From assembly GCA_024711405.1 (NCBI GenBank), contig JANJSZ010000178.1:1-43020 (forward strand): 43,020 nt of DNA. The letters run 5' to 3'. Positions 1 to 9,607 of the stretch are shown piece by piece. The DNA is from Acidovorax sp. (lineage in GTDB: Bacteria > Pseudomonadota > Gammaproteobacteria > Burkholderiales > Burkholderiaceae_C). Within the stretch, counting starts at the first letter, position 1, and each line of letters begins with the position of its first letter. Under the pieces are notes generated by a model. It was not told the DNA's origin and did not search any database. It saw nothing but the letters and a program-made list of their open reading frames with translations. The position numbers and the translations under genes were made by a program.

Positions 1-17
1 ATGGTGCGCCAGATCGG

Positions 18-48
18 CGGGCGCCGGGGCATTGGGCCCCGGCGCCCG
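18..48 (-). terminator. hairpin downstream of the PEP-CTERM gene
   Basis: A perfect 13-bp GC-rich inverted repeat (arms 18-30 and 36-48, 5-nt loop) lies just after the stop codon of the minus-strand PEP-CTERM gene. No T-run follows it on either strand, so it may be an mRNA 3'-end stabiliser or a weak terminator rather than a classical intrinsic terminator. Confidence 0.45.
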
Positions 49-65
49 AATCTCTCGCTAGAAAG

Positions 66-860
66 TCAGTTTGACCTGCGCAATCCCATGAAGCCGAGGC
101 CCAGTAGCGCCAGAGCCAGCAGGCCAAGCGTTCCAGGTTCTGGTACTTGGTTGGTGGTTCCACAGCCGTTGCTGAAACCCGATGCGGGTTGCGTGGTGGT
201 GCCGTCGAATGTGGCGACGACGCAGTCGAGCCGTATCTGTGCGGTGGTCGGCGCCGAGAACTGCATCCAGGTGACGTCCTGGAACAAGTTGCCGAAGCTT
301 ACGATGTAGCCGGTCTGCCTCAACAGGTCGCCGGCCAGGTTGCCTGCGTTGACACCGTCATAGAACGTGACATCTGGCAGCGGAAGGCCATCCCAATTCG
401 TGCCCAAGGCAAAGGTGAAGGTGTTCACCGCATTCAAACCTGGTGTCGTTCCCGTGCCGCCCGTCACCGTGATCGCATTTTCCGCACCTGTACCGTTGCC
501 CGTCAGCAGGAAATAGAACGAATCCAAGGTGAACATCTCGTACCCCGAGACTATCGGCGCCTCGGTCGGTGATCCCTGGCTCTGCGGCCCTGTCGTCGGA
601 CGCGTCATCAATGGCAGCACGCCTTGCGTGGCCTCGATCACGCAACTGCCGTTGCCGCCGCTCGTGGAGTCGGCGCACAGCACGGAGGATTGAAGGTTGG
701 TGGGGTTGAAGAGGAAGTTTTTATCCGCGTCGCTGTACCAACTCCAGCCGTTGTTGGCGTCATCGAAGTGAATCAGCTGTGTCACGGGGGCGGCTGTTGC
801 TGCGATTGGCACAGCCAGCATGCCAGCGGTCATTGCTGCCACAAACATGGATTTCAGCAT
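66..860 (-). CDS. PEP-CTERM sorting domain protein, exported
   Basis: A 264-residue exported protein. It starts with a signal peptide (MLKSMFVAAMTAGMLAVP, cleavage probably after ATAA near residue 23) and ends with the tripartite sorting tail: VPEPGT at about residue 239, a hydrophobic helix, then RRSN. In known systems this tail is recognised by exosortase (EpsH/XrtA), and the proteins are linked to exopolysaccharide and biofilm matrix. The middle is a Gly/Thr/Asn-rich secreted domain with Cys pairs near residues 63 and 73 and near 213 and 233; I do not recognise a catalytic fold. AGGAG lies 7 nt before the ATG. No exosortase is in this window, so its partner must be elsewhere. A sigma-54-type promoter sits about 60 nt upstream. 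Confidence 0.9.
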   Translation of the reverse strand: MLKSMFVAAMTAGMLAVPIAATAAPVTQLIHFDDANNGWSWYSDADKNFLFNPTNLQSSVLCADSTSGGNGSCVIEATQGVLPLMTRPTTGPQSQGSPTEAPIVSGYEMFTLDSFYFLLTGNGTGAENAITVTGGTGTTPGLNAVNTFTFALGTNWDGLPLPDVTFYDGVNAGNLAGDLLRQTGYIVSFGNLFQDVTWMQFSAPTTAQIRLDCVVATFDGTTTQPASGFSNGCGTTNQVPEPGTLGLLALALLGLGFMGLRRSN

Positions 861-917
861 GATAGCTCTCCTGGTGATTTGAGATTTCGGGATGAAATCC
901 CTTGTCAGGAAAAGTCA

Positions 918-933
918 CGCATAACTCGTGCCG
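918..933 (-). promoter_or_regulatory. candidate sigma-54 (-24/-12) promoter of the PEP-CTERM gene
   Basis: Read on the minus strand the site is CGGCACGAGTTATGCG. It has the invariant GG and GC separated by exactly 10 nt, and matches the RpoN consensus TGGCACG-N4-TTGC except at the first base and one base of the -12 box. Transcription would start near 907, giving a leader of about 47 nt. PEP-CTERM genes are known to be often RpoN-dependent through the PrsK/PrsR two-component pair, which supports the call. Confidence 0.55.
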
Positions 934-995
934 AGTCATGAAAATGATTTGAAATCAGTGGGTTGTAACGCAGTGGTGGCGCCATGGCCGGTCGT

Positions 996-1014
996 CTGTA
1001 AAAGATTTCGACAG
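996..1014. promoter_or_regulatory. dyad CTGT-N11-ACAG, possible enhancer site
   Basis: An interrupted inverted repeat 65-80 bp upstream of the candidate sigma-54 promoter, at a distance where bacterial enhancer-binding proteins bind. The dyad is short and could be chance. I cannot match it with certainty to the published PrsR motif. Confidence 0.25.
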
Positions 1015-1073
1015 CCGCGCTGTTGCATTCAGCCAGGGCATGTGGGAAACGCCACAATCTGAGCTCGATGATT

Positions 1074-1113
1074 CCAATGACAACGGGTGCCAGAAGGCAC
1101 CCGTTGTCATTGG
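1074..1113 (-). terminator. 18-bp perfect hairpin after ssb
   Basis: Arms 1074-1091 and 1096-1113 are perfect reverse complements with an AGAA loop, 13 nt beyond the ssb stop codon. There is no clear T-tract after the stem, so it may act through stem strength alone or protect the ssb mRNA 3' end. Confidence 0.6.
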
Positions 1114-1126
1114 TGGCTGATGGGTT

Positions 1127-1666
1127 TTAGAAGGGAATGTCGTCATCCATGTCGTCAAACCCCGAGGCCGCGCGTGGGGCCTGCGCCACGGGGGCGGGTG
1201 CGGGCCGGGGGGCGGGTGCTGCGGGGCGTTGCTGCATGGGGGCGGGCGCACGGCGTGGGGCGTCGTAGCCGCCGCCCTGGTCGCCGCCGTAGCCACCGTC
1301 GTCATGGCCGCCACCCTGGCCGCCCATGCCCTGGCGGCCGCCCAGCATCTGCATCTGGTCGGCGCGGATTTCGGTGCTGTACTTTTCCACGCCGGCCTGG
1401 TCGGTCCACTTGCGCGTGCGCAGGCTGCCTTCGACATACACCTGCGAACCCTTGCGCAGGTACTGGCCCACGATCTCGGCCAGGCGGCCGTTGAAGACCA
1501 CGCGGTGCCACTCGGTGGCTTCCTTCATTTCGCCGGTCTGCTTGTCTTTCCACTTGTCGGTGGTGGCAATGGTCACGTTGGCCACCTGGTCGCCACTGGG
1601 AAAAGTGCGCATTTCAGGGTCGCGGCCCAGGTTGCCGACGATGATGACTTTGTTGATGGATGCCAT
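1127..1666 (-). CDS. ssb: single-stranded DNA-binding protein
   Basis: SSB coats single-stranded DNA during replication, recombination and repair and recruits partners through its C-terminal tip. The 179-residue product begins [18 protein letters not shown], the classic start of the OB-fold domain (about residues 1-112). A Gly-rich then Pro/Ala/Gln-rich linker follows (about 112-170), and the protein ends in the acidic partner-binding tip DDDIPF. An in-frame start 20 codons upstream (1726) exists, but the family start at 1666 fits all homologues. The gene follows the MFS gene on the same strand by about 120 bp and lies near uvrA, a common arrangement in this family. No LexA-type box was found. 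Confidence 0.97.
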   Translation of the reverse strand: MASINKVIIVGNLGRDPEMRTFPSGDQVANVTIATTDKWKDKQTGEMKEATEWHRVVFNGRLAEIVGQYLRKGSQVYVEGSLRTRKWTDQAGVEKYSTEIRADQMQMLGGRQGMGGQGGGHDDGGYGGDQGGGYDAPRRAPAPMQQRPAAPAPRPAPAPVAQAPRAASGFDDMDDDIPF

Positions 1667-1784
1667 GGTGGTGTCTTTGCCTTCAAAGGGTGAAAGCGCC
1701 GGATTTGAGGGAATTCCAGGCGCCAAAAAGCTGCATTGTGCCGCAACCGGAGGCTGCGCTCACGGCCTGCGGCAGGGCCATATT

Positions 1785-2972
1785 TCAGTGCCCGCCGCCG
1801 GCGTTGCGGCCCACGGGCTGCAGGGGCCAGGTCAACGCCAGCCACAGGGCGGTCAAGGCGGCGGTGGCGGCAAACAGCCCGGGGGCGCCGGCCCATTTCA
1901 CCAGCGCGCCGCCCAGTGCGCCGCCGGCAAACAGCCCCAGCGACTGCAGCGTGTTGTAGCTGCCCAGCGCCGCGCCGCGCACCGGCGCCGGCGCCATGCG
2001 CGAGACCAGGCTGGGCTGGCTGGCCTCCAGCGCATTGAAGCCGCAAAAGAACAGAAACATCAGCGGCCCCAGCACCCACAGCGTGGGCGTGGTGCCGCTG
2101 GCGGCCAGCGCGCCCAGGCCCAGCTGCACCAGCAGCACCAGCGCAATCGCGCCCAGCAGGGCGCCGCGCAGGCGGCCGCGCCGCTCCAGCGCAAACAGCC
2201 CGCCCATGGCCACGAACGACAGCACCACGGCCGGCAGGTACACCTGCCAGTGCTGGTCTTTGCCGAGGCCGGCCTGCACCAGCATGGCGGGCACCGCAAC
2301 CCACATCGACAGCTGTACGGTGTGCAGCACGAACACGCCCAGGTTCAGGCGCAGCAGATCGGGGTGGTGCCACACATCGGCCAGGCGGCCGCGCGGCGCG
2401 TTTTGGTGCGCGGCCGACTCTGCCGGCACCCACCACAGCACCACGGCCACACCGGCCAGCGCCAGGGCGCAAGTCAGGCCAAACAGACCGGCCAGGCCGA
2501 TATGGGCCGTGAGCACGGGGGCCGCCACCAGCGCCACGGCAAACATCAGGCCAATGCTGCCGCCCACCAGCGCCATGGCCTTGGTGCGCACGGCGTCGCG
2601 CGTCTGGTCGGCCAGCAGGGCGGTGACGGCGGCCGACACGGCCCCGGCGCCCTGCAGCGCCCGGCCCACCAGCAGCCCGGTGAGCGAATCGGCCAGCGCC
2701 GCCAGCAGGCTGCCCGCCGCAAACACCAGCAGGCCCAGCACGATGACGCGCTTGCGCCCGAAGCGGTCGGAGGCCATGCCCAGCGGCAGCTGCAGCACGG
2801 CCTGGGTCAGGCCATAGATGCCCATGGCCAGGCCCACCAGTGCGGGGTCGTCGCCGCCGGGGTATTTGCGCGCTTCCAGGGCAAAAACCGGCAGCACGAG
2901 GAACAGGCCCAGCATGCGCAGCGCAAAGATCAGCGCCAGGCTGATGCTGGAGCGGCGCTCCAGCGGCGTCAT
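1785..2972 (-). CDS. MFS transporter, drug/solute efflux type
   Basis: A major facilitator of 395 residues with about 12 hydrophobic segments. The start MTPLERRSSISLALIFALRM is followed by TM1, and the loop 2/3 signature is seen as GMASDRFGRKRVIVLG (the GxxxDRxGRR/K motif). The N-terminal half resembles YajR-like proton-driven exporters, but the cytoplasmic C-terminal domain of E. coli YajR is absent. The ORF stays open 60 codons further upstream, but that extension is Pro/Ser-rich and not membrane-like, so 2972 is preferred. It is divergent from uvrA. The substrate cannot be read from sequence. Confidence 0.85.
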   Translation of the reverse strand: MTPLERRSSISLALIFALRMLGLFLVLPVFALEARKYPGGDDPALVGLAMGIYGLTQAVLQLPLGMASDRFGRKRVIVLGLLVFAAGSLLAALADSLTGLLVGRALQGAGAVSAAVTALLADQTRDAVRTKAMALVGGSIGLMFAVALVAAPVLTAHIGLAGLFGLTCALALAGVAVVLWWVPAESAAHQNAPRGRLADVWHHPDLLRLNLGVFVLHTVQLSMWVAVPAMLVQAGLGKDQHWQVYLPAVVLSFVAMGGLFALERRGRLRGALLGAIALVLLVQLGLGALAASGTTPTLWVLGPLMFLFFCGFNALEASQPSLVSRMAPAPVRGAALGSYNTLQSLGLFAGGALGGALVKWAGAPGLFAATAALTALWLALTWPLQPVGRNAGGGH

Positions 2973-3187
2973 GGCCGTGGAGGGGTTTGCGGGGGTGGGC
3001 GAAGAGGTTGGGGGGGGCACGGTAATGTCAGACACGCTCAAAAGGGGCCGGTGGGCCTGGGCCGCAGAAGCGATAAAGCGTTTGATTGTCCGCGATCCGC
3101 GCACAGGCTGCCCGGACGGCGCCCTGCATGGAAGGCCCCGCGTCACTATCATGGTGGGTTTTTCTGCTTTCTGGCGTGCGCTCCACT

Positions 3188-6100
3188 GTGAACCCTTCCC
3201 TGCCCCAACGTCCTGCCGATGACCAGCCTTCCGGGTCCCCGGGTCTCTACCTGGGACATGCCCTGGCGCAGGCGCGCATCAGCATCCGCGGGGCGCGCAC
3301 GCACAACCTCAAGAACATCGACCTCGATATCCCGCGCAACCAGCTGGTGGTGATCACGGGGTTGTCGGGCTCGGGCAAATCCAGCCTGGCGTTCGATACG
3401 CTGTATGCGGAGGGCCAGCGGCGCTATGTGGAGAGCCTGTCGGCCTATGCGCGGCAGTTCCTGGGGCGGCTCGACAAGCCCGATGTCGATCTGATCGAGG
3501 GCCTGTCGCCCGCAATTTCCATCGAACAAAAGGCCACCAGCCACAACCCGCGCTCCACCGTGGGCACGGTGACCGAGATCCACGACTACCTGCGCCTGCT
3601 GTACGCCCGCGCGGGCACGCCGTATTGCCCCGACCACGGCCAGCCGCTGGCCGCGCAGACCGTGAGCCAGATGGTGGACGCCGTGCTGGCCCTGCCCGAG
3701 GACACCAAGCTCATGGTGCTGGCACCCGTGGCGCGCGAGAAAAAAGGCGAGTTCACCGAGCTGTTTGCGCAGATGCAGGCGCTGGGCTACATCCGCTTTC
3801 GGGTGGACGGCCAGATCTACGAGCACGAGAACCTGCCGCAGCTGAAGAAAACCGAGAAGCACAACATCGACGTGGTGATCGACCGCGTGAAAGTGCGCGC
3901 CGACCTGCAGCAGCGACTGGCCGAGAGCATCGAGGCCGCGCTGCGCGTAGGCGGGCACGAGGGCAACGGCCGCGTGCTGGCGCTGGAGATGGACACGGGG
4001 CAGGAGCACCTGTTCAGCAGCAAATTTGCCTGCCCGGTGTGCAGCTATGCGCTGGCCGAGCTGGAGCCGCGCCTGTTTTCGTTCAACTCGCCCATGGGCG
4101 CCTGTCCGGCCTGTGATGGCATTGGCCAGCGCGAGGTGTTCGACGCGGCGCGCGTGGTGGCCTTTCCCAGCTTGAGCCTGGCCAGCGGCGCCATCAAGGG
4201 CTGGGACCGGCGCAACGGCTACTACTTTGCCATGCTGGAGAGCCTGGCCAGGCACTACGCGTTCGACATCGAGGCGCCGTTCGAATCACTGCCCGCGCCG
4301 GTGCAGCAGGCCATCCTGCAAGGCTCGGGCGAGGAAGAAATCGCCTTCAGCTACATCATGGACAGCGGCGCCTCCAAGGGCAAAGCCGTCGTCAAGAAGC
4401 ATGTGTTCGAGGGCATCCTGCCCAACATGGCGCGCCGCTACCGCGAGACCGACTCGGTGGTGGTGCGCGAGGACCTGGCCCGCTACCGCAGCACCCAGCC
4501 CTGCCCCGAATGCCAGGGCCAGCGCCTGCGCCGCGAGGCCCGCCATGTGAAGCTGGGCGAGGGCGCGCAGGCCCGCGCCATCTATGAGGTGAGCCGCGCC
4601 ACGCTCAGCGATGCGCATGCCTGGTTCAACGACCTGAAGCTCACCGGTGCCAAGGCCGAGATTGCCGACAAGGTGGTGCGCGAGATTGCCACGCGGCTGC
4701 AGTTTCTGAACGACGTGGGCCTGAGTTATTTGAGCCTGGACCGCAGCGCCGAAACGCTTTCGGGCGGCGAGGCGCAGCGCATCCGCCTCGCGTCACAAAT
4801 TGGCTCGGGCCTCACAGGCGTGATGTACGTGCTCGACGAGCCCAGCATCGGCCTGCACCAGCGCGACAACGACCGGCTGATCGCCACCCTGCAGCACCTG
4901 CGCGACATCGGCAACAGCGTGATCGTGGTCGAGCACGACGAAGACATGATGCGCGCCGCCGACCAGGTGATCGACATGGGCCCCGGCGCCGGCGTGCACG
5001 GCGGGCGCGTGATGGCGCAGGGCACGTACGACGAAGTGCGCGCCAATGCGCAGTCGCTCACGGGCCAGTACCTGTCGGGCGCGCGCACCATTGCCGTCCC
5101 GAAGCGCCGCACGCCCTGGCTGCCGGTGCTGGAGCAGGCCGCGCCGGTGGTCGAGGCCAAGGCCAAGTCGCGCTTTCCGCAAACCGAGGCCAGCAAGCGC
5201 CGCGCCGAGCGCATGGCCGAGCACCATGCCCGCCAGGGCGCCGTGCAGGCGCTGCGCGTGGCAGGCGCCACGGGCAACAACCTGAAGGACGTGACGGCGG
5301 ACTTTCCCGTGGGGCTGCTGACCTGCGTGACGGGCGTATCGGGCTCGGGCAAGAGCACGCTGGTCAACGACACGCTTTACAAAGCCGTGGCGCGCCAGCT
5401 GTACCGCGCGCACGACGAGCCTGCGCCGCACGAAGAGACCGTGGGCATCGAATACTTCGACAAGGTCATCAACGTCGATCAGTCGCCCATCGGCCGCACG
5501 CCGCGCAGCAACCCGGCCACCTACACCGGTTTGTTCACGCCGATTCGCGAGCTGATGGCCGAGGTCAACACCGCCAGGGAGCGCGGCTACGGCCCCGGGC
5601 GCTTCAGCTTCAACGTGGTCGGTGGCCGCTGCGAGGCCTGCCAGGGCGACGGCGTGGTGAAGGTGGAGATGCACTTTCTGCCCGACGTGTACGTGCCCTG
5701 CGACGTGTGCCACGGCCAGCGCTACAACCGCGAGACGCTCGAAGTGCTGTGGAAGGGCAAGAACATCGCGCAGATCCTGGAGCTGACGGTGGAAGACGCT
5801 GCGGCCTACTTCAAGGATGTGCCCACCATCGCGCGCAAGCTGCAGACGCTGCTGGACGTGGGGCTTTCGTACATCCGCCTGGGCCAGAGCGCCACCACGC
5901 TCTCGGGCGGCGAGGCGCAGCGCGTGAAGCTGGCGCAGGAGCTATCGAAGCGCGACACCGGCCGCACGCTCTACATCCTCGACGAGCCCACCACCGGCCT
6001 GCACTTTGCCGACATCGACCTGCTGCTCAAGGTGCTGCACCAGCTGCGCGATGCGGGCAACACCATCGTCATCATCGAGCACAACCTCGACGTCATCAAA

Positions 6101-6247
6101 ACCGCCGACTGGCTGATCGACATGGGCCCCGAGGGCGGCGCGGGCGGCGGCACCGTGGTGGGCGTGGGCACGCCCGAGGAACTGGCGGCCAACCCGGCCA
6201 GCCATACGGGGCAGTATCTGGCGCCGTATTTGGGGACGTCATCTTGA
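3188..6247 (+). CDS. uvrA: excinuclease ABC subunit A
   Basis: UvrA is the damage-recognition ATPase of nucleotide excision repair, working as a dimer with UvrB. Two ABC halves are clear. The first has Walker [10 protein letters not shown], a zinc module with CPVC and CPAC, the signature [14 protein letters not shown] and [13 protein letters not shown]. The second has GVSGSGKST, a zinc module [22 protein letters not shown] and [13 protein letters not shown]. The start is uncertain: a GTG at 3188 gives 1019 residues, an ATG at 3128 gives 1039, and neither has a strong Shine-Dalgarno. A charged Arg/Lys/Glu linker of roughly 40 extra residues (about 635-690) lies between the halves compared with E. 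coli UvrA. It is divergent from the MFS gene, and I see no SOS box in the gap. Confidence 0.96.
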   Translation: MNPSLPQRPADDQPSGSPGLYLGHALAQARISIRGARTHNLKNIDLDIPRNQLVVITGLSGSGKSSLAFDTLYAEGQRRYVESLSAYARQFLGRLDKPDVDLIEGLSPAISIEQKATSHNPRSTVGTVTEIHDYLRLLYARAGTPYCPDHGQPLAAQTVSQMVDAVLALPEDTKLMVLAPVAREKKGEFTELFAQMQALGYIRFRVDGQIYEHENLPQLKKTEKHNIDVVIDRVKVRADLQQRLAESIEAALRVGGHEGNGRVLALEMDTGQEHLFSSKFACPVCSYALAELEPRLFSFNSPMGACPACDGIGQREVFDAARVVAFPSLSLASGAIKGWDRRNGYYFAMLESLARHYAFDIEAPFESLPAPVQQAILQGSGEEEIAFSYIMDSGASKGKAVVKKHVFEGILPNMARRYRETDSVVVREDLARYRSTQPCPECQGQRLRREARHVKLGEGAQARAIYEVSRATLSDAHAWFNDLKLTGAKAEIADKVVREIATRLQFLNDVGLSYLSLDRSAETLSGGEAQRIRLASQIGSGLTGVMYVLDEPSIGLHQRDNDRLIATLQHLRDIGNSVIVVEHDEDMMRAADQVIDMGPGAGVHGGRVMAQGTYDEVRANAQSLTGQYLSGARTIAVPKRRTPWLPVLEQAAPVVEAKAKSRFPQTEASKRRAERMAEHHARQGAVQALRVAGATGNNLKDVTADFPVGLLTCVTGVSGSGKSTLVNDTLYKAVARQLYRAHDEPAPHEETVGIEYFDKVINVDQSPIGRTPRSNPATYTGLFTPIRELMAEVNTARERGYGPGRFSFNVVGGRCEACQGDGVVKVEMHFLPDVYVPCDVCHGQRYNRETLEVLWKGKNIAQILELTVEDAAAYFKDVPTIARKLQTLLDVGLSYIRLGQSATTLSGGEAQRVKLAQELSKRDTGRTLYILDEPTTGLHFADIDLLLKVLHQLRDAGNTIVIIEHNLDVIKTADWLIDMGPEGGAGGGTVVGVGTPEELAANPASHTGQYLAPYLGTSS

Positions 6248-6273
6248 TGAAAAATGGCTTCTCGCGCATCTCC

Positions 6274-6297
6274 ATCAAGCGTCGCAAGCTGCTTGAT
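6274..6297 (+). terminator. weak hairpin after uvrA
   Basis: ATCAAGC at 6274-6280 pairs with GCTTGAT at 6291-6297 across a 10-nt loop, about 27 nt beyond the uvrA stop. No T-run follows. It also overlaps the last codons of the acoR-like remnant, so the symmetry may be incidental. Confidence 0.25.
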
Positions 6298-6383
6298 TGA
6301 TACCTACTCGATGCGTGCGTGAAGCCAGTTTGCGGTACAGCGTCTGGCGGCTGATGCCCAGCTGGCGCGCTGCCTGTGACAGG

Positions 6384-6390
<7 letters not shown>
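6275..6390 (-). pseudogene. remnant of a sigma-54 activator (AcoR type), C-terminal Fis-like HTH only
   Basis: The minus strand reads SGNLSQAARQLGISRQTLYR and then a short tail to a TGA at 6275. This is the Fis-type helix-turn-helix that ends AcoR-like sigma-54-dependent activators. Nothing upstream of about 6390 in this frame looks like the AAA+ or sensor domains; it turns directly into antisense of the aldehyde dehydrogenase remnant. AcoR-type regulators are commonly divergent from ExaC/AcoD-type aldehyde dehydrogenases, the orientation seen here. I infer one deletion that removed the 5' ends of both genes and their shared promoter. Confidence 0.65.
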
Positions 6391-7032
<642 letters not shown>

Positions 7033-7151
7033 TCCCGTCGGATGGATGCGAGATCAACGCAAAGGGGAGCTGGCAATGGAAGGCGAACGGGGCGTTCCAT
7101 CGTCACCGCTGTTGAACAGCGAAAAACAATGCTCAAAACAGCCTCAAATGC

Positions 7152-7330
7152 TCATTGGGTGCTGATTTTTCCCACGATGCCGGTCACGCAGCGGATGGCG
7201 CCCACCACCTCGTTCATCGTGGCTCCGGCACGGTCCGCCAGGGTACTGCCTCGGCACTGCGCCCGGCCAGGCTGCGCACCTCGCTGGCCACGAGGGCAAA
7301 GCCATGCGGGGCTTCACCATCCGTAACGCA
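7152..7330 (-). pseudogene. fragment of a methyl-accepting chemotaxis protein
   Basis: The minus strand shows HGFALVASEVRSLAGRSAEA, the highly conserved signalling hairpin tip region of chemoreceptors (usual form GFAVVASEVRSLAQRSA). After an out-of-frame deletion of about 17 residues it continues TLADRAGATMNEVVGAIRCV and GIVGKISTQ, the next part of the same domain, then a stop at 7152. Only about 50 of the usual 500 or more residues remain. The sensor, membrane and HAMP parts are absent. Confidence 0.75.
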
Positions 7331-7468
7331 ATGCATGGATGCTCGCGCAAAGTGGTACTGACTCACATCAGGCGATGGCGGCAGCGGGCCGGCGGCCTGG
7401 GCGACTATCGGCAGGCTGCAGGCGTTGGTGAATAATGTCCGGCGTCCCTTTCGCGGAGATCCCCCGGC

Positions 7469-7585
7469 ATGCATTCCATCACCTTGCGCTTTCTGGCCAG
7501 CTGTGGCGCACCATCGCCATCCGGCCGCATCCAGGGGGGAATCGTCCTGCGCTGGGCCGACGAAGCGGCGCGCGTTGCGCAGTAA
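7469..7585 (+). pseudogene. 38-codon stub resembling the start of an acyl-CoA thioesterase (hotdog fold)
   Basis: ATG at 7469, with GGAG about 10 nt upstream, opens a 38-codon frame beginning MHSITLRFLA and containing GGIVLRWADEAARVA before TAA at 7583. The family pattern MxSxTLRFLA...GGxVxxWxDxAA is typical of YciA-like acyl-CoA thioesterases, whose usual length is about 130 residues. The rest of the domain is missing and the EamA-type gene begins 8 nt later. It is probably a truncation remnant. A short translated leader coupled to the next gene cannot be excluded. Confidence 0.5.
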
Positions 7586-7593
7586 GGCGGCAA

Positions 7594-8526
7594 ATGGTTG
7601 CTGCGCCGGGGCCGATGCGGGGCCGCGATCTTCTGGCCGCGCTGGCGGTGGTGGTGCTCTGGGGCGTGAACTTCGTGGCCATGAAGTGGGGCCTGCGCAG
7701 CTTCACGCCCTTCCAGCTGGGCGCCTTGCGCTACCTGTGGGCGGCGGTGCCCCTGGTGCTGCTGGTGCGGGCGCCGCGCATGCACTGGCGCTGGGTGCTG
7801 CTGTTTGGCAGCTTCCAGGGCGTGGGGCAGTTCGGCTTCTTGTTTGTGGCACTGCAGATGGGCATGACGGCGGCGCTGGCCAGCGTGCTGCTGCAGACGC
7901 AGGTGTTCTTCACAGCGCTGTTCGGTTTTGCGGTGCTGCACGAGCGCCCCGGCCGGCCGCTGGTGCTGGGCCTTGTGCTGGCGGGGCTGGGGTTGCTGTG
8001 CTTTGCGATGAACTACGTGCAGCCGGGTGATGCCGCGGCGGGCACCACGCTGGCCGGCTTGCTGCTGACGCTGTGCGCTGCGGCCTGGTGGGCCGCGTCG
8101 AACATCGTCTCGCGCCTGGCGCAGCAAGCCTCGCCGGGCTACGACCCTTTCTCGTTCGTGGTCTGGAGCAGCCTGGTGCCGGTGCTGCCCTTCACCCTGC
8201 TGTCGCTCTGGCTGGACCCCGATGCGAGCCGCTGGCTCGATCCGACCACCTGGGCTGCCGTGCCGCTGGTGGCCTGGCTGTCGCTGGCGTATCTGGGCTG
8301 GGCCGCCACGGTGCTGGGCTACGGGATGTGGACCACCTTGCTCAAGCGCTACCCGGCCAACCGCGTGGCACCCTTCAGCCTGGGTGTTCCGCTGGTTGGC
8401 ATTGCCGCAGGCATGGGGGTGCTGGGTGAGGCCATCACGGCCTGGCAATGGGCGGGCGTGGCCTGCGTGGTGCTGGCCCTGGCGTGTGTGGTGCTGGGGC
8501 CGCGAATGGGCAAGAAGAATGCCTGA
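7594..8526 (+). CDS. EamA-family (DMT) exporter, amino-acid metabolite efflux type
   Basis: A 310-residue inner-membrane protein with about 10 hydrophobic helices arranged as two EamA repeats (roughly residues 8-145 and 160-300). The first repeat opens LAALAVVVLWGVNFVAMKWG, close to E. coli EamA, which exports O-acetylserine and cysteine; TVLGYGMWTTLLKRYPANRV in the second half also matches that family. AAGG with 6-nt spacing precedes the ATG at 7594; an alternative ATG is at 7615. The frame stays open further upstream over the thioesterase stub, but that stretch is not membrane-like. The substrate is inferred from family only. Confidence 0.85.
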   Translation: MVAAPGPMRGRDLLAALAVVVLWGVNFVAMKWGLRSFTPFQLGALRYLWAAVPLVLLVRAPRMHWRWVLLFGSFQGVGQFGFLFVALQMGMTAALASVLLQTQVFFTALFGFAVLHERPGRPLVLGLVLAGLGLLCFAMNYVQPGDAAAGTTLAGLLLTLCAAAWWAASNIVSRLAQQASPGYDPFSFVVWSSLVPVLPFTLLSLWLDPDASRWLDPTTWAAVPLVAWLSLAYLGWAATVLGYGMWTTLLKRYPANRVAPFSLGVPLVGIAAGMGVLGEAITAWQWAGVACVVLALACVVLGPRMGKKNA

Positions 8527-8529
8527 AGT

Positions 8530-8580
8530 GCTTGCCATTCAATTGCATGAAGCTATTTAATCTATAGCATTCTGATGCGC
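8530..8580 (+). repeat. copy of an interspersed GCTAT...ATAGC intergenic repeat
   Basis: Downstream of the EamA gene lies AGTGCTTGCC... and then GCTAT-TTAATCT-ATAGC, a small hairpin in an AT-rich patch. The same layout recurs at 25767-25826 and, inverted, at 30146-30205. This copy is shorter than the other two. It may double as a terminator for the exporter gene. Confidence 0.45.
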
Positions 8581-8620
8581 AAGCCCCGGGGAGGGTGCCT
8601 GTGCGCAGGTGCTTCAGGTC

Positions 8621-9607
8621 TCACAGGGGCCGGCGGCGTGCGTAGCGCACCACGGTGACGCCGGCGCGCGCCTGGCGGGTGGATGGCATCACCAGCACGC
8701 AATCGTCGTAGGGCGTGGTGACGGGCTCGCCGTCGTTGCCGCCAATCACGGTGCCGGCCTGCGCAATCAGTTCCAGCCCCGTGAAGCCCTCGGTGAAGCG
8801 GAAGCCGCTGCTGCGTGCCACCACCGGGCCGGTCACTTCCAGCGCCCACTGGCGGGGTGCATCGGGCTGCTGCCAGCCGGGCAGCCAGTGCGCCAGCTCG
8901 GCGGCATCCAGGACGCCAGCGGCCGCCAGAAAGCGCACGCACTGGTCCTGTGCCACGGTGCGGCTGGCCGGATCGCCATGGAAGCCGCATTCGATCAGCA
9001 GCGAGCGCGTGTCACCGCCCTGGCCCGGGCCGCCGCCGTCGGGCAGGCCGAAGCGGCCATAGTCGCGCATGCGCACACCATCCTTGTGCCCCGCATCGAT
9101 CACGACGTGCTCTGGCGAGCGCATGGTGCGCGCGAGCGCAAGGTTGCGGGGCTGCATGCCGGTCAGCAGCAGCGGGGCCGAGGGCTCGTGCATCGAGTGG
9201 ATGTCCAGCAGCCAGTCGGCGCGCGCCACGAAGGGCCGCAGGGCTGCGGCGCGGCGGCGTTCGCGGGTGTCGCCGGCGTTGATGCGCTCGTCCAGCCACT
9301 GGCGGTTCAGGTCTTCGTCGGTGAAGCGGGAAGCGTCATGGTCGGTGGCATCGAACCGGTCGAAGGCTTCGAGGTTGCAGAACGCCAGTGTGAGCTGGCC
9401 CCGCCGCGGCCGCAGCCCGGATTCAAGCAGCCCTTTCAGCGCCCAGGCGCCGCACAGTTCGTTGCCATGCACCAGGGCGCTGATCATCACGTGGCGACCC
9501 GGTTGGCCCGAGTCGAAGTGCCAGACGCCCTCGGTGCCGGTGTTGCCGGCGCGCCAGGGGCCCAGGGCGGGTGCGGACAGGTCAAAAGTCAGGGCCATGG
9601 GCATCAT
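8621..9607 (-). CDS. succinylglutamate desuccinylase/aspartoacylase-like zinc deacylase
   Basis: A 328-residue M14-type zinc hydrolase of the AstE/aspartoacylase family, which releases an acyl group from N-acyl amino acids. Zinc ligands are visible as HGNE (His47, Glu50) and LLDIHSMH (His137), and FCNLEAFDRFD fits the substrate-binding region. The Glu in LLIECGFHG may be the catalytic base. The start is one of three close ATGs: the first (9607) overlaps the TGA of the upstream tctC-like gene as ATGA, which argues for translational coupling; 9604 and 9598 are alternatives. No arginine succinyltransferase (ast) genes are nearby, so a role in that pathway is unlikely. The pairing with a Bug-type receptor suggests use of an imported N-acyl compound. 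Confidence 0.8.
   Translation of the reverse strand: MMPMALTFDLSAPALGPWRAGNTGTEGVWHFDSGQPGRHVMISALVHGNELCGAWALKGLLESGLRPRRGQLTLAFCNLEAFDRFDATDHDASRFTDEDLNRQWLDERINAGDTRERRRAAALRPFVARADWLLDIHSMHEPSAPLLLTGMQPRNLALARTMRSPEHVVIDAGHKDGVRMRDYGRFGLPDGGGPGQGGDTRSLLIECGFHGDPASRTVAQDQCVRFLAAAGVLDAAELAHWLPGWQQPDAPRQWALEVTGPVVARSSGFRFTEGFTGLELIAQAGTVIGGNDGEPVTTPYDDCVLVMPSTRQARAGVTVVRYARRRPL

Noticed and set aside
2973-3187. LexA (SOS) box in front of uvrA
   Set aside because: No CTGT-N8-ACAG match was found in the gap.
1326-3191. 621-residue open frame on the plus strand opposite ssb and the MFS gene
   Set aside because: Gln/His/Arg-rich translation with no family pattern. It is the shadow of two well-supported minus-strand genes in high-GC DNA.
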